Positions 1 through 7,406 of a DNA stretch of 23,528 nt are shown piece by piece. Source of the DNA: Faecalibacterium sp. CAG:74 (GTDB lineage Bacteria; Bacillota; Clostridia; Christensenellales; Aristaeellaceae); contig FR899902.1 in NCBI GenBank assembly GCA_000437595.1, positions 84,280 to 107,807 on the forward strand, given 5' to 3'. Numbering within the stretch: position 1 is the stretch's first letter; every line of letters begins with the position of its first letter. The translations under genes and the position numbers were made by a program. The notes beneath the pieces were generated by a model. It was given only the letters and a program-made list of their open reading frames with translations. It was not told where the DNA came from and made no database searches.

Positions 1-1221
1 CCAGTTCAGCAGGCTGTCCGGGTCGCTGTCCTGCTCCGCCACGCCGTCTGTCAAACGCTGGGCTTGGTCGGCAGCGGCGGGCGCTTTGCACTGCGTGGCT
101 GCGTCGCTTGACCACACCATCGGCAGGCGTTTGTTTTCGTCGCTCCCGGAGCCGGACATGCCCAGTTCTTCGCCATAGTAGACGGTTGGGACACCCGGCA
201 TGAGCAGATACAGCAGCGCGGCGGCTTTTTCGTTCGGTACCTTGGAGCGGAGCATCCCGCGTGCGCGCGCCATATCGTGGTTGCTCACAAACGGCGCGTC
301 CACCGAAGCCGGAGAGACGGCGCGGATTCGTGCGTTCCAGTCCGCCTGCGCAGAGGCGACGGTGCTGCTTTTGCCCGCCAGCGCTGCTTTCACGAAGCGC
401 CCGGTGCTGTCCGAAGCGGGGAAGTTGAACAGGCTGTCAATGCCGCTTTCGTAGAGGGTCAGAATGGTTGCTTCGTCCGTCCACGCTTCGCCAACGAGGT
501 AGCAGTCCGGGTCGTTCGCTTTCGCTGTTTCACAAACGAAGCGCAGGAAATCAGCGGTGGAGGCGTTTGCACCCGCGTAGTAGCTGGTCACGGCATCCAG
601 GCGGAAGCCGCCCACGCCATGCGACTGCCAGAACGTGATGATTTTGGCGAACTCCGCCCGCAGCGATTCGCTGTCAAGGTTGAAATCTGGCATGTGGCTG
701 CCGAACTGCCCTTCATACCACCACGAACAGCCGCTGATTTTGTGCCGCGCGTTCCCTTCCTCCGGGTAGAAAACGTACCAGTCGGTCGTTTCACCCGTGC
801 GGGAGAAGAATTTGTCGTCGCACGCCGCGAGAAACCACGGATGCGAACTTGACGAGTGATTCAGCACCAAATCAAGGATGACGCGGATGCCGCGCTCCTT
901 GCAGGCGGCGGTCAGGCGGTCGAAGTCATCAAGCGTGCCGTAAGACGGGTCAACAGCGTAGTAATCCAGCACATCGTACTTGTGATAGCTGGGGGAGGGG
1001 TGGATAGGCATGAGCCAAATCTGCCGGACGCCCAGCGACTGCAAATAATCCAGGCGGTCGATGATGCCCTGCAAATCCCCGATGCCGTCGCCGTCCGAAT
1101 CTTGGAAGGAGGCAACAAAAATTTCGTAGGTCACGCCGAGGGCAGGTTCTTCTGCATACGCGGCAGGGAGAAGCCCCATGAGCAGAAGCAGAGACAGGAT
1201 ACCCGAAAGGAACTTGCGCAT
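1..1221 (-). CDS. Secreted GH13 alpha-amylase (partial, 3' end outside window)
   Basis: Extracellular or surface glycoside hydrolase that would cut starch or maltodextrins into oligosaccharides for the adjacent transporter. The 407 visible codons begin with a signal peptide (Met-Arg-Lys, then a Leu-rich core ending near AYA). The GH13 conserved regions follow in order: DLVLNHSS (region I), GFRLDAV with nucleophile Asp209, VGEAW with acid/base Glu245, and SNHD with Asp316. The start is ATG at 1221, with AAGGAGGAG just upstream. The C-terminus, and any cell-wall anchor or binding module, lies beyond position 1. It is the last visible gene of the minus-strand maltodextrin operon, 122 bp after malG, with a dispersed repeat in the gap. 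Family assignment is secure. Exact specificity (alpha-amylase, neopullulanase or another GH13 activity) cannot be read from the sequence. Confidence 0.93.
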   Translation of the reverse strand, partial: MRKFLSGILSLLLLMGLLPAAYAEEPALGVTYEIFVASFQDSDGDGIGDLQGIIDRLDYLQSLGVRQIWLMPIHPSPSYHKYDVLDYYAVDPSYGTLDDFDRLTAACKERGIRVILDLVLNHSSSSHPWFLAACDDKFFSRTGETTDWYVFYPEEGNARHKISGCSWWYEGQFGSHMPDFNLDSESLRAEFAKIITFWQSHGVGGFRLDAVTSYYAGANASTADFLRFVCETAKANDPDCYLVGEAWTDEATILTLYESGIDSLFNFPASDSTGRFVKAALAGKSSTVASAQADWNARIRAVSPASVDAPFVSNHDMARARGMLRSKVPNEKAAALLYLLMPGVPTVYYGEELGMSGSGSDENKRLPMVWSSDAATQCKAPAAADQAQRLTDGVAEQDSDPDSLLNW

Positions 1222-1263
1222 AAGGCTCCTCCTTGCAATACACAGCGAAACACGCGGACACAG

Positions 1264-1343
1264 TATGAAGTTGCGCGCAACTCAATCGCGCGAAAGGGTC
1301 AAGGGAGGAACTCCCTTGCGGAGTCCAGAGGCAGAGCCTCTGG
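1264..1343. repeat. Dispersed intergenic repeat with two small hairpins
   Basis: This stretch between malG and the amylase shares 26 of 27 bases (1279-1305) with 23488-23514 at the right edge of the window. It carries two perfect short hairpins: AAGGGAG-gaa-CTCCCTT (1301-1317) and CCAGAGGC-aga-GCCTCTGG (1325-1343). The second ends exactly one base before the malG stop codon (1344-1346 on the minus strand). It looks like a REP-like intergenic repeat that may stabilise or attenuate the transcript between malG and the amylase. Its function is inferred. Confidence 0.7.
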
Positions 1344-2300
1344 TTACCCCTTCACCGAACCGCCCGTGATGCCTTCGACGTAGAACTTCTGCATGATGAC
1401 GAAGAGAATGGAAATCGGAATGGAAACAATCACGCCGCCGGCGCAGAACTGCGCAAAGTAGTTGTTGCGGTTGACCTTGTTCACCATCGCGAACAAACCG
1501 AGCGCAACGGTCTTGTTAGCCGCCGTGCCGCTGGTCATCATCAGGTCAGCAAACACGAAGTCCATCCACGGCGCGAGGAACGAGTTGATAACCGTGTAGA
1601 CGATAATCGGCTTGGACAGCGGCAGAATGATTTTCCAGAAAACGGTGAACTCATTCGCGCCCTCCAGATACGCCGATTCGCGCAGGGACTTGCTCACCGT
1701 GTCAAAGAAGCCCTTCGCAATCAGGTAGCCCATGCCCGAACCTGCGCTGTACACGATAATCAAGCCCGTCAGCGTGCCGGTCAGCCCAAACTGCTTCATG
1801 ATGAAGTAGACCGCGATCATGCTCAGGAAGCCGGGGAAGAGGTTCAGGATGATGGCGATGTTCATCAGCGGCTTGCGCGCCTTGAAGCGCATACACGACA
1901 TCGCGTACGCCACCATCAGCACGAACAGCGTCGAAATGACGCAGGTGAAGCAGGCAACGATGAACGTGTTGAGCATCCACTGCGGGAACTGGTTGACTGA
2001 GTCGGGCGAAAGCAGCGCCTTGTAATGGTCAAGCGTGTACGCCTTGGGGAAGAACGTCGAGAGGTTCGGCCCCTTGTCCACGCCGAAGGATGTGACAACC
2101 AGCCACAGAATCGGAATCAGCCAGAAGGCGGCAAGCAGCGCCAGCACAACGTGGCGAGCCGTTAGCTTGGCAACCTTCGCGGGTGTCATGCGGTGCTTGT
2201 CGTGATAACGGAGCGCCTCGGCTTTGATGGCGGCTTCCTCGCGCGCCAATGCCGCGTGCTTCTCCTGCTCCGGCAGATGGTCATATTTCGTCGTACTCAC
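1344..2300 (-). CDS. malG: Maltodextrin ABC transporter permease, MalG/MdxG type
   Basis: Inner-membrane permease that pairs with MalF to carry maltodextrins through the membrane. The 318-residue protein has a hydrophilic N-terminal tail, then about six hydrophobic segments. The cytoplasmic EAA loop that contacts the ATPase (ESAYLEGANEFTVFWKII) lies near residues 207-225. The start is GTG at 2300: the GTGA overlaps the malF TGA, and a GGAGGAG site sits upstream, so translation is probably coupled to malF. No ATPase gene is visible nearby. In Gram-positive bacteria such sugar importers commonly share a distant MsmX-type ATPase, which is the likely arrangement here. Substrate is inferred from the MalF-like partner and the linked amylase. 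Confidence 0.93.
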   Translation of the reverse strand: MSTTKYDHLPEQEKHAALAREEAAIKAEALRYHDKHRMTPAKVAKLTARHVVLALLAAFWLIPILWLVVTSFGVDKGPNLSTFFPKAYTLDHYKALLSPDSVNQFPQWMLNTFIVACFTCVISTLFVLMVAYAMSCMRFKARKPLMNIAIILNLFPGFLSMIAVYFIMKQFGLTGTLTGLIIVYSAGSGMGYLIAKGFFDTVSKSLRESAYLEGANEFTVFWKIILPLSKPIIVYTVINSFLAPWMDFVFADLMMTSGTAANKTVALGLFAMVNKVNRNNYFAQFCAGGVIVSIPISILFVIMQKFYVEGITGGSVKG

Positions 2301-3754
2301 TGGAAGCTCTCCTCCTTATCGCCCTTAATCATGCGGCTGAAGGCGACCAGCGTCAGAATCGCGCAGACCACGAAGACCAGAATGCCGATGACCGACGCCA
2401 TCTTGTAGTTGCTCTGATCCTGCGTCAGGCGGTACAGCCACGTCACCAGCAGGTCAACTTCGTTCGCGTTCGCGTTCGCCATCAGCTGGTCGGACGTGGT
2501 GTACACGTCGCGGCTGAGCAGCCAGATGACGTTGAAGTTATTGATGTTTGCCACCAGCGAGTTGACCAGCGAAGGCCCTGTGATGAAGAGAATGTACGGC
2601 ATGGTGATGGACTTGAACGACTGCCACGCGTTCGCGCCGTCAATCTTCGCCGCCTCAATCAGCTCCGTCGGGATGTTCATCAGGATGCCGGTCGCAATCA
2701 GCATCTGATAGGGGATGCCGACCCAGATGTTGATGAGGATAATCATCGGGCGCGCCCAAGCGGGGTGGGTAAGGAACGGGATGAAGTTCGCTGTCGGAAT
2801 TGCGCCGATGGAGTAGAGCCAGTCGGTCAGACCGATGTTCTTGCAGATGGTGTTGACGATGCCAAGGTCAGCGAAGAAGTTGCGAACCAGCAGCAGGGAA
2901 ACAAACTGCGGAACAGCCATCGCGACCATGAAGCAGGTACGCCAGAACTTCTTGCCCTTCGTGTTGCGGTTGTTGATGAACATTGCCATCAGGATGCCGC
3001 CGATATAGCAGGTGAACGTCGCCAGCACTGCCCAGACGAGCGTCCATACCAGTACGCGAGTGAACGCATAGCCGAACGAGCTGTCCGCGGTCAGGGCGGT
3101 AAGTCTGGTGAAGTTATCCAGACCAACCCAGGTGAACAGCTTCGACGGGGGCAGGTGGTTGCGGTCATAATTCGTGAAGCCGATGAGAATCATGACAATC
3201 AGCGGGATGATGGTGAACAGCACCACGCCCAGCACCGGCAGCGTCAGCAGCGTGCGGTGGAACTTCCTGTCCAGCGCGTCGTTCAGGTCGTCGCGGAAGG
3301 TGTTGACGTGCTTGCCGCTCTTGGCGGTGAGTTCCACCTCGCGCGCGTTGCGCAGGTTGCGCATCCACAGGATGACCGCCGCAATCAGCAGCACAACGCC
3401 CAGAACGCCGAAGAGCAGGATGAGGAAGGAGTTATCGTAGTCGTTGAACTCGTTCTTCATCGTCTCCGGATTGAAAACGCGCTTCTGCTGTACCGTGCCC
3501 AGGGTGGACAGCTTGCTCATGTAGGGGAAGAAGAAGGTTGGGAAAACAAGCATGATGGCTGCCTGAATCAAGCAGATGAAGAAGCCCTTCAAATACTGCT
3601 TGCGCGCAAAGCAGCTTGTACCGCACAGAAGCGCAGACAGCTTGACGAAAATATCACCCTCGACAAAGGCTTTGACGGTACTGATGAAAAATTCTGCGAT
3701 GCCTTCGAAGAACCGAACGACGCCCGGCTTTTTTCTGGCCTTGGTCTGACTCAT
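2297..3754 (-). CDS. malF: Maltodextrin ABC transporter permease, MalF/MdxF type
   Basis: Membrane permease partner of MalG. The 485-residue protein is long for a generic sugar permease. It has an N-terminal extension with two or three extra hydrophobic segments (roughly residues 50-130), as in MalF/MdxF proteins, and then the BPD transport core. The EAA loop (EAAKIDGANAWQSF) is near residues 365-385. Start ATG at 3754 has AAGGAG about ten bases upstream. The stop overlaps the malG GTG start. A terminator-like hairpin separates it from malE, so malF and malG probably receive less transcription than the binding-protein gene. Family assignment is secure; the exact sugar is inferred from context. 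Confidence 0.93.
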   Translation of the reverse strand: MSQTKARKKPGVVRFFEGIAEFFISTVKAFVEGDIFVKLSALLCGTSCFARKQYLKGFFICLIQAAIMLVFPTFFFPYMSKLSTLGTVQQKRVFNPETMKNEFNDYDNSFLILLFGVLGVVLLIAAVILWMRNLRNAREVELTAKSGKHVNTFRDDLNDALDRKFHRTLLTLPVLGVVLFTIIPLIVMILIGFTNYDRNHLPPSKLFTWVGLDNFTRLTALTADSSFGYAFTRVLVWTLVWAVLATFTCYIGGILMAMFINNRNTKGKKFWRTCFMVAMAVPQFVSLLLVRNFFADLGIVNTICKNIGLTDWLYSIGAIPTANFIPFLTHPAWARPMIILINIWVGIPYQMLIATGILMNIPTELIEAAKIDGANAWQSFKSITMPYILFITGPSLVNSLVANINNFNVIWLLSRDVYTTSDQLMANANANEVDLLVTWLYRLTQDQSNYKMASVIGILVFVVCAILTLVAFSRMIKGDKEESFQ

Positions 3755-3790
3755 AGCATCTGCGCTCCTTACTTATGTTTTGCAGGGAAG

Positions 3791-3835
3791 AAAAAGAGCC
3801 GCTCCGCTCAACTGAAATGAAGAAGCGGAGCGGCT
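3791..3835 (-). terminator. Intercistronic terminator/attenuator hairpin between malE and malF
   Basis: On the minus strand the 103-bp malE-malF gap contains a perfect 12-bp stem, AGCCGCTCCGCT (3835-3824) with AGCGGAGCGGCT (3808-3797). The loop is 15 nt and is followed by CTTTTT. This is the form of an intrinsic terminator inside an operon. Partial read-through would give many more copies of the binding protein than of the permeases, the usual stoichiometry for these importers. Confidence 0.75.
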
Positions 3836-3857
3836 GAGAGGATTCTACAGAGCCGGA

Positions 3858-5084
3858 TTACAGATCGCCGGCAGCGGTGATGCCCGCCACAGCGTTGTCC
3901 AGCAGGGTCTGGAGCTCGATGCCGTCAGGATTGCCGTTGACCAGGATCTTGCCCAGCGCAGCGGCGGGCTCCCAGTACTTGTTGCCAACGCGCTGCACGG
4001 TGGAGAAGGCGGACTGAGCAGCCAGTGCGGCAATCGCGGGAGCAGCCTGCACCTTTTCGGAAGCGGCAGCATTCACGTTGGACGGGCCCTGACCACGGAT
4101 TTCAAAGCGGGAAATCTGGTTTTCTTCGTTGGTCATGAATTCCGCGAACAGCATCGCGTCGCCCACATTCTGGGAGTAGGGGTTCACGCCAACCAGCTTG
4201 AAGCCAGCGAAGGAAGCCATCTGCACCTGCTTGCCCGCGACAGTGTAGGTGGGCAGCTTGCAGGCCGCGTAGTTTTCGCCCCACGCTTCCTGAGCAACCT
4301 TCGCGTTCCAGGTACCGGACACGCCGGCGATGATGGAGCCGTCCTTAACGCCCGCCACGAAGGGGTCGGAGTTCGCGTCCAGGAAGCCGGGGTTGGAGGT
4401 GATGGCAAGCAGAGCTTCCACAACCTGCACGCCGGTGATTTCGGTGTCGGTCGCGTTCCAGTTGCAGGTGTTGGTCACGCCGTCCTCAGTGACGTACATG
4501 TCCAGACCAGCGCCCTGGAAGAAGGAGTACAGATACCATGCGTCGCTCATCGGGAAGCCGACGTACTTGCCGGCGGCGGCAGCCTTCGCCAGCATGCCGT
4601 CCAGCGTCTGCACGTCTTCCGCGGTGAAGTATTCCTTATTGTAGAACATGAAGTAGCCGTTGTCGGCAGTTGCCGGATAGGCGTAGAGGTTGCCGTCCGC
4701 ACCGGTGGACGCCTGCACAGCGCCGGCGTTCGCGCCGCCGTTCGCCGCGATGATCTCATCCGCATCAACCATGACCTGCTGAAGCGCTTCGGCGTTCATC
4801 AGGGAGTTGAACTGGTCGTCCGCGAAGGTGAACACGTCCGCAGCAGCCTCGGTGTCGTTCAGGACGCGCTTGGAGCAGTCGCCCTCAGCCTGAATATCCA
4901 CGGAGATGTCGTAGGTCTTTTCGGGATGCGCAGCCTTGAAGTTCTCAATCACGCTGTTGATCCACGGCAGGTCGGCGTTATCGCCAACCCACACACGCAG
5001 GGCAACCGTCTCCTCAGCGGTCGCGCAGCTGCACAGAGACAGCACCATTACAGCAGCCAGAACCATTGCCAGCAGCTTTTTCAT
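3858..5084 (-). CDS. malE: Maltodextrin-binding lipoprotein (MalE/MdxE-type substrate-binding protein)
   Basis: Extracytoplasmic binding protein that captures maltodextrins and hands them to MalFG. The 408-residue protein starts with a lipoprotein signal: Met-Lys-Lys, a hydrophobic core, then LCSC with the likely lipidated cysteine at residue 20. The mature part begins TAEETVALRVWVGDNAD, typical of family-1 sugar-binding proteins, and later contains aromatic-rich sugar-site stretches (NGYFMFYNKEYF, YSFFQGAGLD). Start ATG at 5084 has AGGAGG upstream. It is the first transporter gene after the lacI-type regulator and is followed by a terminator-like hairpin. Family is clear. The maltodextrin substrate is inferred from MalFG and the amylase. 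Confidence 0.9.
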   Translation of the reverse strand: MKKLLAMVLAAVMVLSLCSCATAEETVALRVWVGDNADLPWINSVIENFKAAHPEKTYDISVDIQAEGDCSKRVLNDTEAAADVFTFADDQFNSLMNAEALQQVMVDADEIIAANGGANAGAVQASTGADGNLYAYPATADNGYFMFYNKEYFTAEDVQTLDGMLAKAAAAGKYVGFPMSDAWYLYSFFQGAGLDMYVTEDGVTNTCNWNATDTEITGVQVVEALLAITSNPGFLDANSDPFVAGVKDGSIIAGVSGTWNAKVAQEAWGENYAACKLPTYTVAGKQVQMASFAGFKLVGVNPYSQNVGDAMLFAEFMTNEENQISRFEIRGQGPSNVNAAASEKVQAAPAIAALAAQSAFSTVQRVGNKYWEPAAALGKILVNGNPDGIELQTLLDNAVAGITAAGDL

Positions 5085-5105
5085 AGGGAAGTACCTCCTC
5101 TTTTC

Positions 5106-5164
5106 TATCTCACACGGCTTTCCGCCGCGCGGATGACAGTTTTATGTATCACACAGCTTTTCGC
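5106..5164. promoter_or_regulatory. Two direct repeats upstream of malE, candidate regulator sites
   Basis: In the 130-bp gap between the regulator stop and malE, a 20-base sequence occurs twice in the same orientation (5106-5125 and 5145-5164). Sixteen of 20 bases match, sharing the core TCACACNGCTTT, and the copies start 39 bp apart. Their place just upstream of the malE ribosome binding site suggests protein-binding sites. I could not identify a convincing -35/-10 pair for malE here. The role is inferred. Confidence 0.4.
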
Positions 5165-5185
5165 TGAGAATACCGAATGCAGTAT

Positions 5186-5201
5186 GACCGCAAAAGCGGT
5201 C
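5186..5201. other. Short inverted repeat after the lacI-type gene
   Basis: A perfect 6-bp stem, GACCGC-aaaa-GCGGTC, lies 14 bp beyond the regulator stop codon. There is no T-run on the minus strand, so it is not a convincing terminator. It could be a small operator for malE or a weak transcript-stabilising hairpin. Confidence 0.35.
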
Positions 5202-5214
5202 TGCTATGTCCTTA

Positions 5215-6216
5215 TCAGACGGATTCGCGCATTTGCACCTTCGCAGGAACGACGATGTGGCGCGGCGGCCGTCCGTTTTCCAGCATGTCCATCAGAACGC
5301 GGACGCTCTCGCGGGCGATTTCGTCGATGGGCTGCTCGATGGTCGTTATCCGCGGCACGAAGAATTTGCTCATCTCGATGCCGTCAAAGCCGATGACGCC
5401 CACATCCTCCGGAACGTGCCGCCCCATGTCCGTCAGAGCGCGGATGACGCCCATTGCGACGGTGTCGGACATGCAGAAGACGGCGGTGGTGTCGCTTTGC
5501 GTGGCGAAAAAGGCACGCGTAGTGTCGTAAGCGCCTTTGAGCGAAAAGCGCGTTTCGACGAAGCGCTTATCCTCAAACGGCACGCCTGCCTCCTGCATGG
5601 CTGCCATAGCGCCCGCGTAACGGAGCGCGAAGGAGTCGTCGCCGACGCGTGCACCGCCGAAAACAGCGATTTTCCGATGCCCCGCGTTCAGCAGCACCCG
5701 CATGGCTTCGTAGCCCATGCGCCGGTCGTCGATAAAGACGCTGGCGGCGCGGGGAAGCGCAGTTTTGTCTGCGTTGACGGTTGCGAAGACCATGGGCAAA
5801 TCCATTCCCTCCAGCACCTGTGCGCGCTCGTCGATGCGGCTGCCCACAAAGATGAAACCTTTGACGCGCTTTTCGTGCCAGAGCTGCACGGCGGTTTGGA
5901 ATTCGTCCGCTTTCTCGTCGATGAACTCGGTCAGAAAGGCGGGGGTCAGACCGTGCGTGTATTGAAGCATCGCCTCTGCAAGCGAATTCAGGAACGGGTT
6001 TTCTCTGCCGCGCAGAATCAGCGCGATGGTTTCTGTATCCGCCTGCTTGAGACTGCGCGCGTTGGCGTTGCCGACAAAATGACATTCCGCCATGACCTGC
6101 TCAACCTTTTCGCGTGTCTGCGGATTCACATCCGGTCGGTGATTCAGCACGCGGGAAACGGTCGTGACACTGACGCCGGAAAGTCGCGCAATATCGCGGA
6201 TGGTGTAGATTTTCAA
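5215..6216 (-). CDS. LacI/GalR-family transcriptional regulator of the maltodextrin operon
   Basis: Cytoplasmic DNA-binding repressor whose effector is probably maltose or a maltodextrin product. The N-terminal helix-turn-helix reads YTIRDIARLSGVSVTTVSRV (residues 3-22), followed by the hinge helix region and a periplasmic-binding-protein-like sensor domain to the end. I place the start at TTG 6216, because AAGGAG lies eight bases upstream and the HTH then begins at residue 3. This gives 333 residues, normal for the family. The longer reading from 6282 would start within the promoter and operator. The gene lies immediately upstream of malE in the same orientation, and a palindromic operator overlaps its own transcription start, so autoregulation is likely. 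Its role as maltodextrin regulator is inferred from position. Confidence 0.9.
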   Translation of the reverse strand: MKIYTIRDIARLSGVSVTTVSRVLNHRPDVNPQTREKVEQVMAECHFVGNANARSLKQADTETIALILRGRENPFLNSLAEAMLQYTHGLTPAFLTEFIDEKADEFQTAVQLWHEKRVKGFIFVGSRIDERAQVLEGMDLPMVFATVNADKTALPRAASVFIDDRRMGYEAMRVLLNAGHRKIAVFGGARVGDDSFALRYAGAMAAMQEAGVPFEDKRFVETRFSLKGAYDTTRAFFATQSDTTAVFCMSDTVAMGVIRALTDMGRHVPEDVGVIGFDGIEMSKFFVPRITTIEQPIDEIARESVRVLMDMLENGRPPRHIVVPAKVQMRESV

Positions 6217-6256
6217 CCGCAGCGCTCCTTCCTGCTTCCAATGGCGGTCATTGATA

Positions 6257-6280
6257 GGAAACGGTGTCGGTACCGTTTCC
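6257..6280. promoter_or_regulatory. Palindromic operator at the lacI-type promoter
   Basis: A perfect inverted repeat, GGAAACGGT-N6-ACCGTTTCC, lies ten bases downstream of the -10 box and covers the likely 5' UTR of the regulator mRNA. Similar half-site GGAAACGTT occurs at 6306-6314 within the same promoter. The position fits autorepression by the LacI-family protein. Confidence 0.65.
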
Positions 6281-6290
6281 AACTGTCTGT

Positions 6291-6319
6291 ATCATACCAC
6301 AGACCGGAAACGTTGTCAA
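6291..6319 (-). promoter_or_regulatory. Sigma-A-type promoter of the lacI-type regulator
   Basis: On the minus strand a perfect -35 TTGACA (6319-6314), a 17-bp spacer and a -10 TATGAT (6296-6291). It is the best promoter match in the window and drives the regulator and possibly the mal operon behind it. A sequence resembling a CcpA cre site (GGAAACGTTGTCA, 6306-6318, two mismatches to consensus when 6305 is included) overlaps the -35 box, hinting at catabolite control. Confidence 0.8.
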
Positions 6320-6423
6320 TAGGGAAATGAGAAAAAATCGCACTTTTTTTGACAGAAAGCCCATTGTACGCGCTGGGCGATAATCGACCACTGCGCTTTT
6401 TCCGGCTTTTTTCCATGAATCCC

Positions 6424-6452
6424 TTTACGAACCGGGAAAAATCCGATATAAT
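6424..6452 (+). promoter_or_regulatory. Sigma-A-type promoter of dapF-dapL
   Basis: A -35-like TTTACG (6424-6429), a 17-bp spacer and a perfect -10 TATAAT (6447-6452). The dapF start lies 35 bp after the -10 box. No lysine riboswitch-like structure fits in this short leader. Confidence 0.75.
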
Positions 6453-6486
6453 AGGGAACATCACAGAACAGGGAGGTCGGGGACGA

Positions 6487-7275
6487 ATGCGATTCACAAA
6501 GATGCAGGGCATCGGCAATGACTATGTGTATGTCAACTGCTTTGAGGAGCATGTGGAGAACCCGTCAGAGCTGGCGAAACAGATGAGCCGCCGCCATTAC
6601 GGGGTCGGCAGCGACGGACTGATTCTGATCTGCCCGTCGGACGTGGCGGATTTTGAGATGAAGATGTACAACGCCGATGGCTCGAACGGCGGCATGTGCG
6701 GCAACGGCGCGCGCTGCATCGGCAAGTATGTCTACGACCGCGGCTTGACGGACAAGACGACGGTCAGCCTGATGACGGATTCGGGGCTGAAAATCCTGAA
6801 CCTGAACGTCAAAGACGGAAAAGTACAAACAGTGCGCGTCGATATGGGAATGCCGGAACTGTTTCCACCGAAAATCCCGGTGGATTTGCCGGGCGAGGTC
6901 GTCATGGGGCATCGGCTGAATGTCGGCAGCGCGACGTACGAAATTCACTGCGTGTCGATGGGCAATCCGCACTGCGTGATTTTTGTGCGCGATCCGGATT
7001 ATGTGGATTTGGAGCAGATTGGCCCGCTGCTGGAGAACAACGCGATTTTTCCGCAGCGCGCGAATGTCGAGTTTGTGCAGGTTGTCTCCCGCGACCATCT
7101 GCGGATGCGTGTGTGGGAGCGCGGCGCGGGCGAAACGCTGGCGTGCGGCACGGGCGCGTGTGCATCGATTGTCGCGGCGGTGATGACGGGCCGCGCCGAC
7201 CTCCATGTTGTGGTGGGTTTTCTTGGGGGGTTGTTGGCTGTTGGGTGGGGATGGATTTGCTCGGCGGCTCGTTGA
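6487..7275 (+). CDS. dapF: Diaminopimelate epimerase, frameshifted near the 3' end
   Basis: Cytoplasmic, cofactor-independent enzyme that turns LL-diaminopimelate into the meso form for lysine and peptidoglycan. Start ATG 6487 has GGGAGG upstream. An earlier in-frame ATG (6349) would lie upstream of the promoter. Both catalytic cysteines are present: Cys71 in MCGNGARC and Cys220 in LACGTGAC. After residue 243 the reading frame enters a 38-bp G/T-rich insertion, gains about 20 foreign residues and stops at 7275. The missing C-terminal end (ending FDGEWLGE) is encoded in another frame to 7361. Removing 7217-7254 restores a continuous 278-residue DapF, the normal family length. The enzyme is normally essential when it is the only epimerase, so the break may be an assembly error, a recent mutation or a mixed population. 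Confidence 0.88.
   Translation: MRFTKMQGIGNDYVYVNCFEEHVENPSELAKQMSRRHYGVGSDGLILICPSDVADFEMKMYNADGSNGGMCGNGARCIGKYVYDRGLTDKTTVSLMTDSGLKILNLNVKDGKVQTVRVDMGMPELFPPKIPVDLPGEVVMGHRLNVGSATYEIHCVSMGNPHCVIFVRDPDYVDLEQIGPLLENNAIFPQRANVEFVQVVSRDHLRMRVWERGAGETLACGTGACASIVAAVMTGRADLHVVVGFLGGLLAVGWGWICSAAR
7217..7254 (+). other. 38-bp G/T-rich insertion that breaks dapF
   Basis: The stretch contains almost only G and T on the plus strand and differs sharply from flanking codon-structured sequence. TGG precedes it (7214-7216) and also forms its last three bases (7252-7254), so the exact edges can slide by a few bases. Deleting 38 bases joins VVV directly to DLLGGSLTLDW, the expected DapF sequence. Thirty-eight is not a multiple of three, hence the frameshift. 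Confidence 0.7.
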
Positions 7276-7361
7276 CGCTGGACTGGTCGCCTGACGACGG
7301 TCACGTCTATCAAGAAGGACCAGCACAGTTCGTCTTTGACGGCGAGTGGCTGGGAGAGTAA
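7255..7361 (+). pseudogene. Out-of-frame C-terminal remnant of dapF
   Basis: This segment encodes the typical final strands of DapF (LLGGSLTLDW, then HVYQEGPAQFVFDGEW) and ends at TAA 7359-7361. It is out of frame with the upstream dapF because of the insertion, and has no start or ribosome binding site of its own. Confidence 0.8.
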
Positions 7362-7380
7362 AACCCGGGGCATATCCCTA

Positions 7381-7386
7381 TATAAT
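7381..7386 (+). promoter_or_regulatory. Possible -10 box before dapL
   Basis: A perfect TATAAT lies 20 bp before the dapL start, in the 45-bp gap after dapF, but no recognisable -35 box sits 16-18 bp upstream. dapL may simply be co-transcribed with dapF. If active, a promoter here would keep dapL expressed despite the dapF lesion. Confidence 0.3.
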
Positions 7387-7406
7387 ATGTAGAAAGGTAG
7401 ATAGCT

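Noticed and set aside
2249..3820. Long plus-strand reading frame of 523 codons opposite malF
   Set aside because: It is the antisense shadow of malF: rich in Arg, His, Gln and Asp, without a recognisable domain, while the minus strand encodes a clear permease.
6217..6282. Upstream extension of the lacI-type gene to ATG 6282
   Set aside because: It would cover the operator and the ribosome binding site of the TTG start, and adds residues before the usual HTH N-terminus.
6353..6486. Lysine riboswitch before dapF
   Set aside because: Only 34 bases separate the -10 box from the start codon, too short for the known lysine aptamer.
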